In this document: positions 17,811 through 26,131 of the stretch, piece after piece | How the letters are laid out: the number at the start of each line of letters is the position of its first letter | Numbering within the stretch: position 1 is the stretch's first letter | Origin: Pseudomonas sp. StFLB209 | Lineage (GTDB): Bacteria > Pseudomonadota > Gammaproteobacteria > Pseudomonadales > Pseudomonadaceae | Direction of reading: 5' to 3' | Assembly: GCF_000829415.1 (NCBI RefSeq) | Contig: NZ_AP014637.1 | Coordinates: forward strand, 5,535,001 to 5,599,000 | DNA: 64,000 nt | Program-made: the position numbers and the translations under genes | The notes under the pieces: generated by a model | Seen by the model: only the letters and a program-made list of their open reading frames with translations | Databases searched by the model: none | What the model was told of the DNA's origin: nothing

Positions 17811-18740
17811 TCAGGCCTCCAACGCCCGCACCCGCTCGCGGCGTGCCTGCTCGGCGGCCTGTTCGGTGGATTGCAATGCGAAATCGAACTCGATTTCGGC
17901 AAAGCGGCCTGATACGCCACGCTGCGCGGCGCGCTCGGCGTCGTCGATGAAATGGATCTGGGCGATCAGCTCATCACGGGTGGCGTAGGCAAAGTCGTCA
18001 TGCAGGTACGGATCGCCTGCCAGGTTGATCTGGGTGGTCAGGTGCCGATGGCCGGGGGCAGAGATGAAGAAGTGCACATGTGCCGGACGCTGGCCGTGGC
18101 GGCCCAACTGGTCGAGCAGGCCCTGGGTCGGACCATCGGGTGGGCAGCCGTAGCCGGACGGCACGATGCTCTGGAAGCGGTAACGGCCCTGGGCGTCGGT
18201 CTGAATGCGGCGGCGCAGGTTGAATTCCGATTGAGTCGGGTCGAAGTACGAGTAGGTGCCGCCCGTGTTGGCGTGCCAGACATCAACGGTGGCGTTGGCC
18301 AGCGGCTGGCCGTCGACATCGCGGACCTGGCCGTGCATGAACAGCGGCGTGCCAGCGTCAGTGCCGTCATCCAGGCGTGCTTCGTACTGACTCAGCGGTG
18401 CGCCAGCCACGTACAGCGGGCCTTCGATGGTACGTGGCGTGCCGCCGACCTGACCGTTCTGCTCGTCTTCAGCGTCCAGCAACAGGTCCAGGTAGTGCTC
18501 CAGCCCCAGGCCGGCCACCAGCAGACCGGCTTCCTGACGCGCACCGAGTTCGTTGAAGTAGTTCACCGCTTTCCAGAACTCTTCCGGAGAGATCTGCAGG
18601 TCTTCGATGATCTTGATTGCGTCGGTGAGGATCCGGTGGACCACGGTTTTCATCCGTGGGTTGCCGGCGTCCTCGTCGAAGCCCGAGGCATTCTCGAAGA
18701 ATTTCTGGACGTCAGCGGTGTGGGAAATACGTACGGTCAT
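17811..18740 (-). CDS. catA: Catechol 1,2-dioxygenase
   Basis: 309 residues of the intradiol dioxygenase family. An N-terminal helical domain (about 1-100) precedes the beta-sandwich with the Fe(III) ligands: a Tyr in the GTYSYFD block (163/165), Tyr197 in VPSGYG, and His221 and His223 in RPAHVHFF. The enzyme cleaves catechol to cis,cis-muconate, the first step of the catechol branch of the beta-ketoadipate pathway. It is last in the catB-catC-catA order usual for Pseudomonas, 64 bp after catC. Confidence 0.97.
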   Translation of the reverse strand: MTVRISHTADVQKFFENASGFDEDAGNPRMKTVVHRILTDAIKIIEDLQISPEEFWKAVNYFNELGARQEAGLLVAGLGLEHYLDLLLDAEDEQNGQVGGTPRTIEGPLYVAGAPLSQYEARLDDGTDAGTPLFMHGQVRDVDGQPLANATVDVWHANTGGTYSYFDPTQSEFNLRRRIQTDAQGRYRFQSIVPSGYGCPPDGPTQGLLDQLGRHGQRPAHVHFFISAPGHRHLTTQINLAGDPYLHDDFAYATRDELIAQIHFIDDAERAAQRGVSGRFAEIEFDFALQSTEQAAEQARRERVRALEA

Positions 18741-18804
18741 GGTGGCGTGTCCTCGTCATTATTCTTGTTCAGGCTTGCTGCGTATTGATTGTCGGGTTCA
18801 GGGC

Positions 18805-19095
18805 TCAGCGATCATCGGCATGGATCGACGAAGGGTGCCTGCACAGCGGCGTCACTTCGATATCCATATACGGGTACAACGGCAATTGCATCAAGGTGTC
18901 GTGCAATGCCTGATTATCCGCCACATCGAAAATGCTGAAGTTGGCGTACAACCCGGCGATGCGCCACAGGTGGCGCCAGACACCCTCGCGTTGCAGGCGC
19001 TGGGCCAGTTCCTTTTCGTCGGCCTTGAGCCGGGCAGCCTGCTCGGCGGGCATGTCGGCCGGCAGCCTGACAGTCATGCGTACGTGAAAAAGCAT
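18805..19095 (-). CDS. catC: Muconolactone delta-isomerase
   Basis: 96 residues, the normal family size. It begins MLFHVRMTVRLPADMP and contains the conserved WRHLWRIAGLYANFSIFDV and PLYPYMDIEVTPLCRHPSS blocks. It converts muconolactone to beta-ketoadipate enol-lactone. It lies 25 bp after catB and 64 bp before catA in one transcript. Confidence 0.97.
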   Translation of the reverse strand: MLFHVRMTVRLPADMPAEQAARLKADEKELAQRLQREGVWRHLWRIAGLYANFSIFDVADNQALHDTLMQLPLYPYMDIEVTPLCRHPSSIHADDR

Positions 19096-19120
19096 CGTGC
19101 AGTTCCTTGTCGATCAGGGG

Positions 19121-20245
19121 TCAGCGGCGGGCAAAGCGCGCCAGGCGTTGTTCGTCCAGCTCCAGGCCCAGGCCTGGCGCGGTCGGAATCAGCAGCTGGA
19201 AATCACGGTACAGCGGCGGCTCGACCAGGATGTCTTCGGTCAGCAGCAACGGGCCGAACAGTTCGGTGTGCCATTCCAGTTTGTCGAGGGTCGCGAAGGC
19301 ATGAGCGGAGGCCAGGGTGCCAACGCTGCCTTCGAGCATGGTGCCACCGTACAGGCCGATACCGGCCGCCTCGGCAATCGCCGCCGTGCGCAACACCGCA
19401 CGCGGGCCGCCGGTCTTGGCGATCTTTAACGCGAAAATCGGCGCCACGCCGGACTGCGCCAGGGCAAAGCTGTCCTGTACCGACTCGATGGCTTCGTCAG
19501 CCATCAGCGGGATCGGGCTGTGGGCATTGAGGCGCACCATGCCGGCGCGGTCAAACCGCGACAGTGGCTGCTCGATCAGCTCTACCCCGGCCTCGGCCAA
19601 GCGCCGGCTGGCATTGATCGCCACCGCTTCGCTCCAGGCCTGGTTGATATCAACCCGCACACTGGCGCGCTCACCCAGCGCTTTTTTGATCGCCCCCACG
19701 TGGGCGATATCGCGGGCCACATCGCCCGCGCCAATCTTCAATTTGAAATGCCGATGGCGACGCCGATCGAGCATCTGCTCGGCTTCGTCGATGTCGCGGC
19801 CGGTGTCGCCACTGGCCAGGGTCCAGGCCACCTCGACACCGTCACGAACCCGCCCGCCGAGCACCTCGGCCACCGGCAGCCCGAGGCGCTTGCCCTGGGC
19901 ATCGAGCAGAGCCGTTTCCACAGCACTGCGCGCGAAGGTATTGCCCCGGATGCCGCGATCAACCCGCTGCATGGCGGCATTGAGGTTGCGTGCATCCTGA
20001 CCGATCAACAGCGGCGCGAACCAGGTGTCGAGGTTGACCTTGATGCTCTCGGGGCTTTCGCCGGCGTAGGCCAGGCCGCCAATGGTGGTGGCCTCACCGA
20101 CCCCGACGATACCGTCGCTGCAACGAATGCGCAGAATCACCAGGGTCTGGCCATACATGGTATGCATCGCCAGCTTGTGCGGGCGGATGGTCGGCAGGTC
20201 GACGATCAGGGTTTCAAAGCTTTGGATGGTTATTGCATCGCTCAT
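19121..20245 (-). CDS. catB: Muconate cycloisomerase
   Basis: 374 residues from the ATG at 20245 (MSDAITIQSFETLIVDLPTIRPHK); an upstream in-frame start is discounted because the family begins here. It belongs to the enolase superfamily: the KLKIGAG Lys pair, metal ligands in VDINQAW, in ELIEQPL and in MADEAIE, and the C-terminal GTMLEGSVG block. It lactonises cis,cis-muconate. It is the first gene of catBCA, with the CatR-type promoter region upstream. Confidence 0.97.
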   Translation of the reverse strand: MSDAITIQSFETLIVDLPTIRPHKLAMHTMYGQTLVILRIRCSDGIVGVGEATTIGGLAYAGESPESIKVNLDTWFAPLLIGQDARNLNAAMQRVDRGIRGNTFARSAVETALLDAQGKRLGLPVAEVLGGRVRDGVEVAWTLASGDTGRDIDEAEQMLDRRRHRHFKLKIGAGDVARDIAHVGAIKKALGERASVRVDINQAWSEAVAINASRRLAEAGVELIEQPLSRFDRAGMVRLNAHSPIPLMADEAIESVQDSFALAQSGVAPIFALKIAKTGGPRAVLRTAAIAEAAGIGLYGGTMLEGSVGTLASAHAFATLDKLEWHTELFGPLLLTEDILVEPPLYRDFQLLIPTAPGLGLELDEQRLARFARR

Positions 20246-20330
20246 GAAGCTATCCGGCAGGTCAGGTGTGCTTGAGGCCAAGATTGACGCTCGACAGCCG
20301 GGCGGTCCAATATTGATTAAGTCTCGCTTC

Positions 20331-20345
20331 ATACCCAGGAGGTAT
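20331..20345. promoter_or_regulatory. CatR-type operator ATACC-N5-GGTAT overlapping the catR ribosome site
   Basis: A perfect inverted repeat ATACCCAGGAGGTAT containing the LysR-type T-N11-A pattern. It ends one base before the catR GTG start, and the AGGAGG Shine-Dalgarno of catR sits inside it. CatR binding here would explain both catBCA control (start 86 bp away) and autorepression. Assignment to CatR is by position and known LysR site form. Confidence 0.75.
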
Positions 20346-20346
20346 T

Positions 20347-21213
20347 GTGGAGCTGCGTCATTTGCGTTATTTCCGGGTCGTGGCCCAGACCCTCAACTTC
20401 ACTCGTGCCGCCGAGCAGTTGAACATCGCCCAGCCGCCCTTGAGCCGGCAGATCCAGCAACTGGAAGATGAACTGGGCGTAGAGCTGCTGGAGCGCAGTA
20501 GGCCGCTGCGCCTGACCGAGGCCGGGCGGTTTTTCTATGAGCACTCTTCGCAACTGCTGGAGCAGCTCAAGCGCATCAGCGACGATACCCGCCGGGTTGC
20601 CAGCGGCAGCAAGCGCTGGCTGGGCATCGGCTTTGCGCCCTCGACCCTGTACGGGCAACTACCGGAACTGATCCGCCGCCTGCGCGGCTTTGGCGATGTG
20701 GAACTGGGCTTGTCCGAGTTGATCACCCTGCAGCAGGTCGAGGCACTGAAAAGCGGGCGTATCGATATCGGTTTTGGCCGCATGCTGTTAGACGATCCGG
20801 CCATCACCCAGGAAGTGCTGCGCGAAGACCCGCTGGTCGCCGCCCTGCCCGCCGGCCACCCGCTGCTGGCCGGGCCGGTGAGCCTCGAACGCCTGGCCGC
20901 CGAGCCATTTGTGCTATACCCCGGCAACCCGCGGCCCAGCTACGCCGACCATGTGCTGGGGATCTTCAACCGTCAGGGCCTGAAGATTCATGTGGCACAA
21001 ATGGCCAACGAACTGCAAACCGCCATCGGCCTGGTGGCGGCCGGTATCGGCATCACCCTGGTGCCCGCCTCGGTACAACGCCTGCACCGCGATGACATCG
21101 GCTACAGCGAACTGCTCGACCGCCACGCCACCTCACCGATCGTGATCAGCTATCGCAGCGGCGACGGGTCAGAGTTGCTGAGGCAGTGCCTGCGGGAGGT
21201 GAAGGCGATGTAA
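20347..21213 (+). CDS. catR: LysR-type activator of catBCA
   Basis: 288 residues starting with GTG, 5 bases after AGGAGG. The N-terminal helix-turn-helix MELRHLRYFRVVAQTLNFTRAAEQLNIAQPPLSRQIQQLE is the classical CatR/BenM form. The effector domain includes GFAPSTLYGQLPELIRRLR and IDIGFGRMLLDDP. CatR-type proteins activate catBCA in response to cis,cis-muconate. The gene is divergent from catB with a 101-bp shared promoter. Confidence 0.94.
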   Translation: MELRHLRYFRVVAQTLNFTRAAEQLNIAQPPLSRQIQQLEDELGVELLERSRPLRLTEAGRFFYEHSSQLLEQLKRISDDTRRVASGSKRWLGIGFAPSTLYGQLPELIRRLRGFGDVELGLSELITLQQVEALKSGRIDIGFGRMLLDDPAITQEVLREDPLVAALPAGHPLLAGPVSLERLAAEPFVLYPGNPRPSYADHVLGIFNRQGLKIHVAQMANELQTAIGLVAAGIGITLVPASVQRLHRDDIGYSELLDRHATSPIVISYRSGDGSELLRQCLREVKAM

Positions 21214-21231
21214 GGCGTGCCAAAGGGGCCT

Positions 21232-21490
21232 TCATCCACGATTGGAACCACTGCCACGAATATGCGCCATCGCATCTTCACGGGCGATGTAGTACCAGGT
21301 CTTGCTCTCACGGCTCTTGCCCAGCAACTTCAGTTGATAGAGCTTTTCCAGATCGGTCCTGGCCGTATTTTCGGAAATGTCGAAGTCATTTTTGACCTCT
21401 TTGGCAGTAAACAACCGACCCGGATTGCGCAGCAGCTTTTTGAGCAAGTGGATTTGTCTGAAATTCAGGGTCTTGTTGAAACCGGACTCG
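21232..21490 (-). pseudogene. Fic-family protein, C-terminal winged-helix fragment
   Basis: About 85 codons reading ESGFNKTLNFRQIHLLKKLL, then FTAKEVKNDFDISENTARTDLEKLYQLKLLGK, a winged-helix module like those at the C-terminus of many Fic (AMP-transferase) proteins. It runs into the right end of element 2 at 21491. The matching N-terminus lies on the other side of the element at 23011-23136. The catalytic Fic core with its HPFxxGNGR motif is absent from both pieces. Confidence 0.68.
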
Positions 21491-21620
21491 TTGACATCCT
21501 CCCCGGCCTGAAGGCCGGAGATTCCTACGGCGCTCAGACGCGGCATCGAGCCGCCCCCGAGTCGCTTCGGTAGGTTCCTGCTGCTGGCGCCATGACCTCT
21601 GCGCTCACTTCACAGGCTAA
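21471..21620 (-). ncRNA. Predicted TnpB guide-RNA 3' region, element 2
   Basis: Inferred by analogy with known TnpB systems: the tnpB 3' end plus right end as scaffold, then a guide read from the flank, CGAGTCCGGTTTCAACAAGA (the Fic C-terminal fragment). The 43 bases past the tnpB stop contain the GGCC hairpin and end GGATGTCAA. The 5' limit is not known. Confidence 0.45.
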
Positions 21621-22757
21621 CCGGGCGTGTCCCGCCCTTAGTACATTGATCGCGCCGACCACATCAGCGTTGCCTTCGAAACCACATCCCACGCACCTGA
21701 ACAGCGCCTGCGTCTGGCGGTTGGCCGCCGACACATGGCCGCAACACGGGCACGTGCGGCTGGTATCTCGCGGCGGTACGGCAATCAGCCAGCCGCCGCG
21801 CCACGCCAGCTTGTAGTCCAGCTGGCGACGGAACTCGAACCAGCCCTGATCGAGGATGGCCCTGTTCAGGCCAGATTTGGCCCGAACGTTTCTTCCCGGT
21901 GCATCTGCCGTGCCTGCCGCCGACCTGGACATATTGCGTACCTGCAAGTCCTCGATACACACCATCGCGTGGTTTTGGCTGATCGTGGTGGAGCACTTGT
22001 GCAGATAGTCGCGGCGGGCATTGCCGATGCGCGAGTGAATGCGCTGGACACGGGCTTTCGCTTTCTTCCAGTTGCGGCTGAATCTGACCTTGCGGCTCAT
22101 CGCCTGCTGCGCTTTGCACAGCGCGGTTTCATGGCGTTTGAAGCTGTTCAGTGGTGCGTAGAACGAGCCATCCGAAAGCGTGGCGAAGCGGGCAATGCCC
22201 ATGTCGATGCCGACTGCCGCACCCTGTGCCGTGGGCTGCTCATCGATCTCGCGTTCGGTCTGGATACTCACGAACCACTTGCCACACGACTGGCTCACGG
22301 TGATGTTCTTCACAGTACCCAGCGTCTCGCGGCTGTTGCGGTAGCGCAGCCAGCCCAGTTTTGGCAGAAACAGGCGGCTGTTGGTCTGGTCGAGCTTGAT
22401 CTGTTTCGGGTCGGGATAGCGCAAGCTGTTGTTCTGCCCCTTCTTCTTGAACCGGGGAAAGTCGGCTCGCTTGACGAAGAAATTGGTATAGGCCCGTTCC
22501 AGATCCTTGAGGCTCTGTTGCAATGGGTGAACGGGCGCATCGGCCAGCCATGCGGTTTGCGTGCTATGGCGCCACTCAGTCAGCAACTTGCACAGGCCCG
22601 CATAGCCGAGCTTCTTCTCGCCTTGCTCGTGGCGCTCCTTCTGCAATGCCAGCGCCTTGTTGAAGACGAAGCGACAGGAGCCCGCAAAGCGGCGCATTTG
22701 CCGCTCCTGCCAGCCGTCTGGCATGAGTTCGTACTTGAAGGCTTGAAGTCGTTGCAT
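21534..22757 (-). CDS. tnpB: TnpB RNA-guided nuclease (canonical RuvC)
   Basis: 407 residues. The N-terminal OrfB helix-turn-helix region starts MQRLQAFKYELMPDG. RuvC-I Asp185 is in AVGIDMGIA, RuvC-II Glu269 in VCIEDLQVRNM, the zinc-finger cysteines are 336, 339, 355 and 358 (CPCCGH, CVGCGF), and RuvC-III Asp365 is in GNADVVGAINVL. All three catalytic acids are in their usual places. A C-terminal tail of about 30 residues overlaps the scaffold region. Expected role: RNA-guided cutting of the empty donor site so that the element is kept. No cognate tnpA is intact here. Confidence 0.92.
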   Translation of the reverse strand: MQRLQAFKYELMPDGWQERQMRRFAGSCRFVFNKALALQKERHEQGEKKLGYAGLCKLLTEWRHSTQTAWLADAPVHPLQQSLKDLERAYTNFFVKRADFPRFKKKGQNNSLRYPDPKQIKLDQTNSRLFLPKLGWLRYRNSRETLGTVKNITVSQSCGKWFVSIQTEREIDEQPTAQGAAVGIDMGIARFATLSDGSFYAPLNSFKRHETALCKAQQAMSRKVRFSRNWKKAKARVQRIHSRIGNARRDYLHKCSTTISQNHAMVCIEDLQVRNMSRSAAGTADAPGRNVRAKSGLNRAILDQGWFEFRRQLDYKLAWRGGWLIAVPPRDTSRTCPCCGHVSAANRQTQALFRCVGCGFEGNADVVGAINVLRAGHARLACEVSAEVMAPAAGTYRSDSGAARCRV

Positions 22758-22771
22758 GCTGCTCTTGAGCC

Positions 22772-22984
22772 ATGAGCAATGAAGACGCCATTAGGCGCGG
22801 ACGGCACGATGTTTTCAAGATGCATGCCCATGGGGTCTTTGTAACGAAATACCGCCGTAGAAGAGCATCTGTGTCGCCATGTTACTTCGCATCATCCTGT
22901 GGCTGTGCATCCATCGAACAGCAGCAGACACCCTACGGCAACCAGGGACGGCTACGCCGTTCGCGCTATCCTTCTCCGCCCTGA
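22772..22984 (+). pseudogene. tnpA remnant, element 2
   Basis: Starts 14 bp from the divergent tnpB start. It encodes a TnpA N-terminus (RRGRHDVFKMHAHGVFVTKYRR), then a fused C-terminal trace (YFASSCGCASIEQQQTP), then left-end sequence. The HUH core is gone, and the active-site Tyr of the YIExQ motif is replaced by Ser (SIEQQQ). Not functional. Confidence 0.78.
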
Positions 22985-23010
22985 ACGGCGGGGCTTGTCG
23001 CGCCTTGATG

Positions 23011-23136
23011 GTCATGCCAATGCAGATAACGGCCCTTCTGATCGACCGCCCGAAACTGCGGCATCAGCTTGACCACCGCCTCGGCGCTGTATGCCAGTGT
23101 CTCAAGATGAGACTTCGGTTTTTTGATGGATGCCAT
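23011..23136 (-). pseudogene. Fic-family protein, N-terminal fragment
   Basis: An ATG at 23136 opens 42 codons, MASIKKPKSHLETLAYSAEA... ending AVDQKGRYLHWHD. The KGRYLHWD-like motif is typical of the N-terminal region of Fic proteins. The frame stops at the left end of element 2. Together with 21232-21490 it sums to 385 bases, not a multiple of three, and lacks the Fic core. Confidence 0.62.
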
Positions 23137-23302
23137 CTTCAACTAAATTTATTGAAAATTGAGTTGATGTTATAGAGCAGCCCTGTAATCGGCGTCAACC
23201 GGGCAATATTGCCCCGCAGAACACCTGAGGCTGTCAGTTGAAAATCAATTTTCGCTTTGCTGCGCAGTTCATGCGCTGCAAGCGGTTTCGGACCTTCAAA
23301 AA

Positions 23303-23327
23303 AATACCCCGAACCAGTCGGGGTATT
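23303..23327 (-). terminator. Rho-independent terminator of the siderophore receptor gene
   Basis: 10-bp arms AATACCCCGA / TCGGGGTATT around ACCAG, followed on the minus strand by a run of seven T. It lies about 90 bp past the receptor stop codon. A REP-like unit (GCGGCGATCCGCTTTAGCCGCG, about 23368-23410) lies between. Confidence 0.85.
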
Positions 23328-23414
23328 GTTCACTTGGGCGCCTCAAGTCTTTGAGGGAACGAGCGGGCGGCGATCCGCTTTAGCCGCGCTCTTCCCGGCT
23401 AAAGCCGGTCCTAC

Positions 23415-25568
23415 TCAAAGGGTCCATTTCAGCGAGAACATCAGGTTGCGCGGGTCGCCATAGGTGCCGCTGCCCGAACCGGTAGGGATACCCTGCCAGT
23501 ATTTCTCGTCGGTGACGTTGTTCAGGTTGACCCGGCCATCCCAGTGCTCGTTGAAGCGGTAGCCGGCCATCAGGCCCAGTACCGCGTAGGCGTCCTGAGT
23601 GGCGTAGCCGCTGCCGACCACGTTGAAGGTCTCGCTCTGAGCGAACACATCAGCACCCACGCGCCACTTGCTCAGGTTGCCCGGCAGGTTGTACGAGGTA
23701 GCCACCTTGAACAGGTGCTTGGGCTGGTTCGGCGCGAACAGCCGGCCTTCGTTACGCTGGTTGGCGTCCTTGATGTACTGGCTCAGGACATAGGTGTACG
23801 ACGCCGAGAACTGCCAGTCAGCGGTCAGCGCACCGGTCAGTTCAGCGTCGATACCACGGCTGCGCACTTCGCCTGCGGCTTCGTAGCAGGTGCGGTTCTG
23901 TGCACGACAGGCATCAGGCTGCGAGGTCAGCGCGTAGGCACGGTTTTCCTGGGTCATGTCGAACAGCGCCACGGACGCGTTCAGGCCGCCGTTGAAATAC
24001 TCGCCCTTGAGGCCGATTTCATAGCTTTCGCCAGTCATCGGATCCAGCACGGTACCCGATACATTCTGCTCGCTCTGCGGCTTGAAGATCTGCGTGTAGC
24101 TGGCGTACACCGAGTAGGTGTCGTTGAGGTCGTAGATCACCCCGGCGTACGGAGTGACTTCCTGGGTGACTTTATAGGTGTCGCCGCTGACGCGGTCCTC
24201 GTAGTCGTACCAGCTCAGGCGGCTGCCGATGATCACGTGCAGCGGGTCGATCGGGTTCAGCCGCGCGGCGGCGTAAACGCTCTTCTCGATGCTGGTGTTG
24301 CGCCCGGCATAGGGGTTGCGGTCGCTGGACGACGGCTTGGCGATCACGCTGTGGTTGAAGTTGTAAGGATCGATGGGCGTGGCCTGCCCCCACCAGCCGC
24401 CGGACTGGTCGAACTTTTCTTCACGACGGCTGGCACCGAACACCAGCTCGTGCTCACGACCGGCCAACTGGAACGGCCCGGACAGCGTGGCGTCAAGGTT
24501 GGTCTGGTCATCGGTGTTGAAATACTGCCCCGAGTATTGCTCCAGGGTCGGGCCGTTGTAGCTCAGGTAGCTGGAGAACGTATCGGCCTCGGCCCAGATC
24601 TTCTGCGCCGCCAGCTTGCCGGTCCAGCCGTTGTTGAAGCGGTGGGTAATGTCGGAGAACAGCGTGTAGTTGTCCTTGTCCCAGTACGACCAGTCGTTGC
24701 TCAGGAAGGTCGAACGTGACAGGTGCAGGTCTTCACCGTTCGGGCCGCTGGGCAGGCTGCCCCAGTCGGAGGTGTTGTCATCGCGCTGCTTGGAAGCGCC
24801 AATGGTCCAGGTGGTGGCGTCGCTCAGATCGGCTTCGATGATGCCGTAGAAGGTCTGGCGCTGGCTTTCACGCACATCCTGGAAGCTTTTCTTGTCCTCG
24901 TAAGCGGTCACTACCCGCCCACGCAGGGTGCCGGATTCGTTGAGCTTATTAGAGGCATCGACCTCAAGACGGTAACGGTCCCAGCTACCGGCGCTGGTGG
25001 TCACGCTGACCTGCGGGGTGTCGGTCGGGCGCTTGCGCACCAGGTTCAGGGTCGCTGACGGACTGCCGGCGCCGGTCATCAGGCCGGTGGCGCCACGCAC
25101 CACTTCAATGCGGTCGTACATCGCCAGGTCAGCCGCCGAGATGGTGTCCTGAGTGAAGCTGCCCACGGTGGTCGGCAGGCCGTCGTACATCAGGTTGTCG
25201 ATCTTGAAGCCGCGCGACAGGTATTCCAGACGGTCCGAGCCGTACTTGCGAAAGGTAATGCCAGGGGCGTACTTGACCAGATCATTGAGGTCGTTCATGC
25301 CCTGGTCTTCCATGCGCTGACGGGTAATGACGCTGACCGACTGCGGGGTTTCACGGATCGACAGCGGCAGCTTGGTCGCCGTGCTCATGGAACCTGTGGT
25401 GTAAGAGCGGGTGCCTTCCGTGGTGGCCGCATCAGTGGTGCCTTGTTCGGCATTGATATTCACGTTGTCCAGAGTCACCGTGCCGTCGGCTGCAGGAGCC
25501 GCCAGTAGCGAAGCGGACAGGCTCAGCGTCATGACACCGGCCAGTGTGGGGAAGGCAAGACGAAACAT
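23415..25568 (-). CDS. TonB-dependent siderophore receptor
   Basis: 717 residues from the ATG at 25568, which has AGGAA upstream. A signal peptide (MFRLAFPTLAGVMTLSLSASLLAAP) is followed directly by the plug domain, with no STN signalling domain. Plug features: LPLSIRETPQSVSVITRQRMEDQGM, then IEVVRGATGLMTGAGSPSATLNLVRKRP. The barrel ends with YGDPRNLMFSLKWTL. It resembles the FhuE/FoxA/FpvA-like siderophore receptors. A Fur-like site upstream fits iron control. The siderophore is unknown. Confidence 0.92.
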   Translation of the reverse strand: MFRLAFPTLAGVMTLSLSASLLAAPAADGTVTLDNVNINAEQGTTDAATTEGTRSYTTGSMSTATKLPLSIRETPQSVSVITRQRMEDQGMNDLNDLVKYAPGITFRKYGSDRLEYLSRGFKIDNLMYDGLPTTVGSFTQDTISAADLAMYDRIEVVRGATGLMTGAGSPSATLNLVRKRPTDTPQVSVTTSAGSWDRYRLEVDASNKLNESGTLRGRVVTAYEDKKSFQDVRESQRQTFYGIIEADLSDATTWTIGASKQRDDNTSDWGSLPSGPNGEDLHLSRSTFLSNDWSYWDKDNYTLFSDITHRFNNGWTGKLAAQKIWAEADTFSSYLSYNGPTLEQYSGQYFNTDDQTNLDATLSGPFQLAGREHELVFGASRREEKFDQSGGWWGQATPIDPYNFNHSVIAKPSSSDRNPYAGRNTSIEKSVYAAARLNPIDPLHVIIGSRLSWYDYEDRVSGDTYKVTQEVTPYAGVIYDLNDTYSVYASYTQIFKPQSEQNVSGTVLDPMTGESYEIGLKGEYFNGGLNASVALFDMTQENRAYALTSQPDACRAQNRTCYEAAGEVRSRGIDAELTGALTADWQFSASYTYVLSQYIKDANQRNEGRLFAPNQPKHLFKVATSYNLPGNLSKWRVGADVFAQSETFNVVGSGYATQDAYAVLGLMAGYRFNEHWDGRVNLNNVTDEKYWQGIPTGSGSGTYGDPRNLMFSLKWTL

Positions 25569-25686
25569 CGAAGGATTCCTGGGCTGGAGAGGAAAATCAT
25601 TGCGCGCACTTCTGAGGTCGGGCAGCCGAAGCTGCCGACACAGCCAGAAACAGCAGGTCGCGAAAATTAACACAAATTAACAAAGC

Positions 25687-25703
25687 TAATAATAATGATT
25701 TGT
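25687..25703. promoter_or_regulatory. Candidate Fur box for the siderophore receptor
   Basis: AT-rich imperfect palindrome AATAATAATGATTTGTA, similar to the Fur 7-1-7 form, about 120 bp before the receptor start in a stretch otherwise rich in A and T. The match is partial. The rest of the 560-bp gap to the protease gene holds no clear gene. Confidence 0.5.
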
Positions 25704-26131
25704 AATTCCAGACATACATTTTTGATGCAAATGGATGAACCTTGGCGAGCTAGAGCGCTCAAAGCGTGGTTATGCTCAAGCAAACGCAACGTTTATGCTC
25801 GTCTCTCTGCCAATCGTTGAAATATCTTGTTTCAAAAAACCTGTCCTCAGCGCTGGTGCCGAGTCAGTCAAGTGATTGATGTGCCGATCGGCGCTCAGGT
25901 TGCCGGGGCGCCGGACCCCAGCGGTAAAACCGGCCCATCTGCTGCGGCTGTAGCGCAGCATTCGTCGGCTGAGCCGACTCCCACCGGACCGCGGTGCCCT
26001 TGACCAATCATCAATACCAAGAGCAAAGGGCGTATTGCCTTGGAACAAGCAGAGGCACCACACTGCCAATGTCTTTGTGGCGATACACGCCTTAACCTAA
26101 CAGCCATAGCGCCATCACGAAGTGAGTACCC

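Larger units (their letters stand above)
21491..23010 (-). mobile_element. TnpB element 2: IS605-like, tnpB intact, tnpA remnant
   Basis: The 1,520-bp element runs from TTGACATCC (21491, right end) to a left end that reads CATCAAGGCGCG on the minus strand, after TGAC (23011-23014). A right-end hairpin (CCGGCC/GGCCGG) and a left-end hairpin (CCCCGCC/GGGCGGGG) are present. tnpB is complete; divergent tnpA is a remnant. Element 1 is a deleted copy of the same type. The element lies between two Fic gene pieces, but about 250 codons of Fic are missing, so this is not a simple insertion. Confidence 0.9.
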
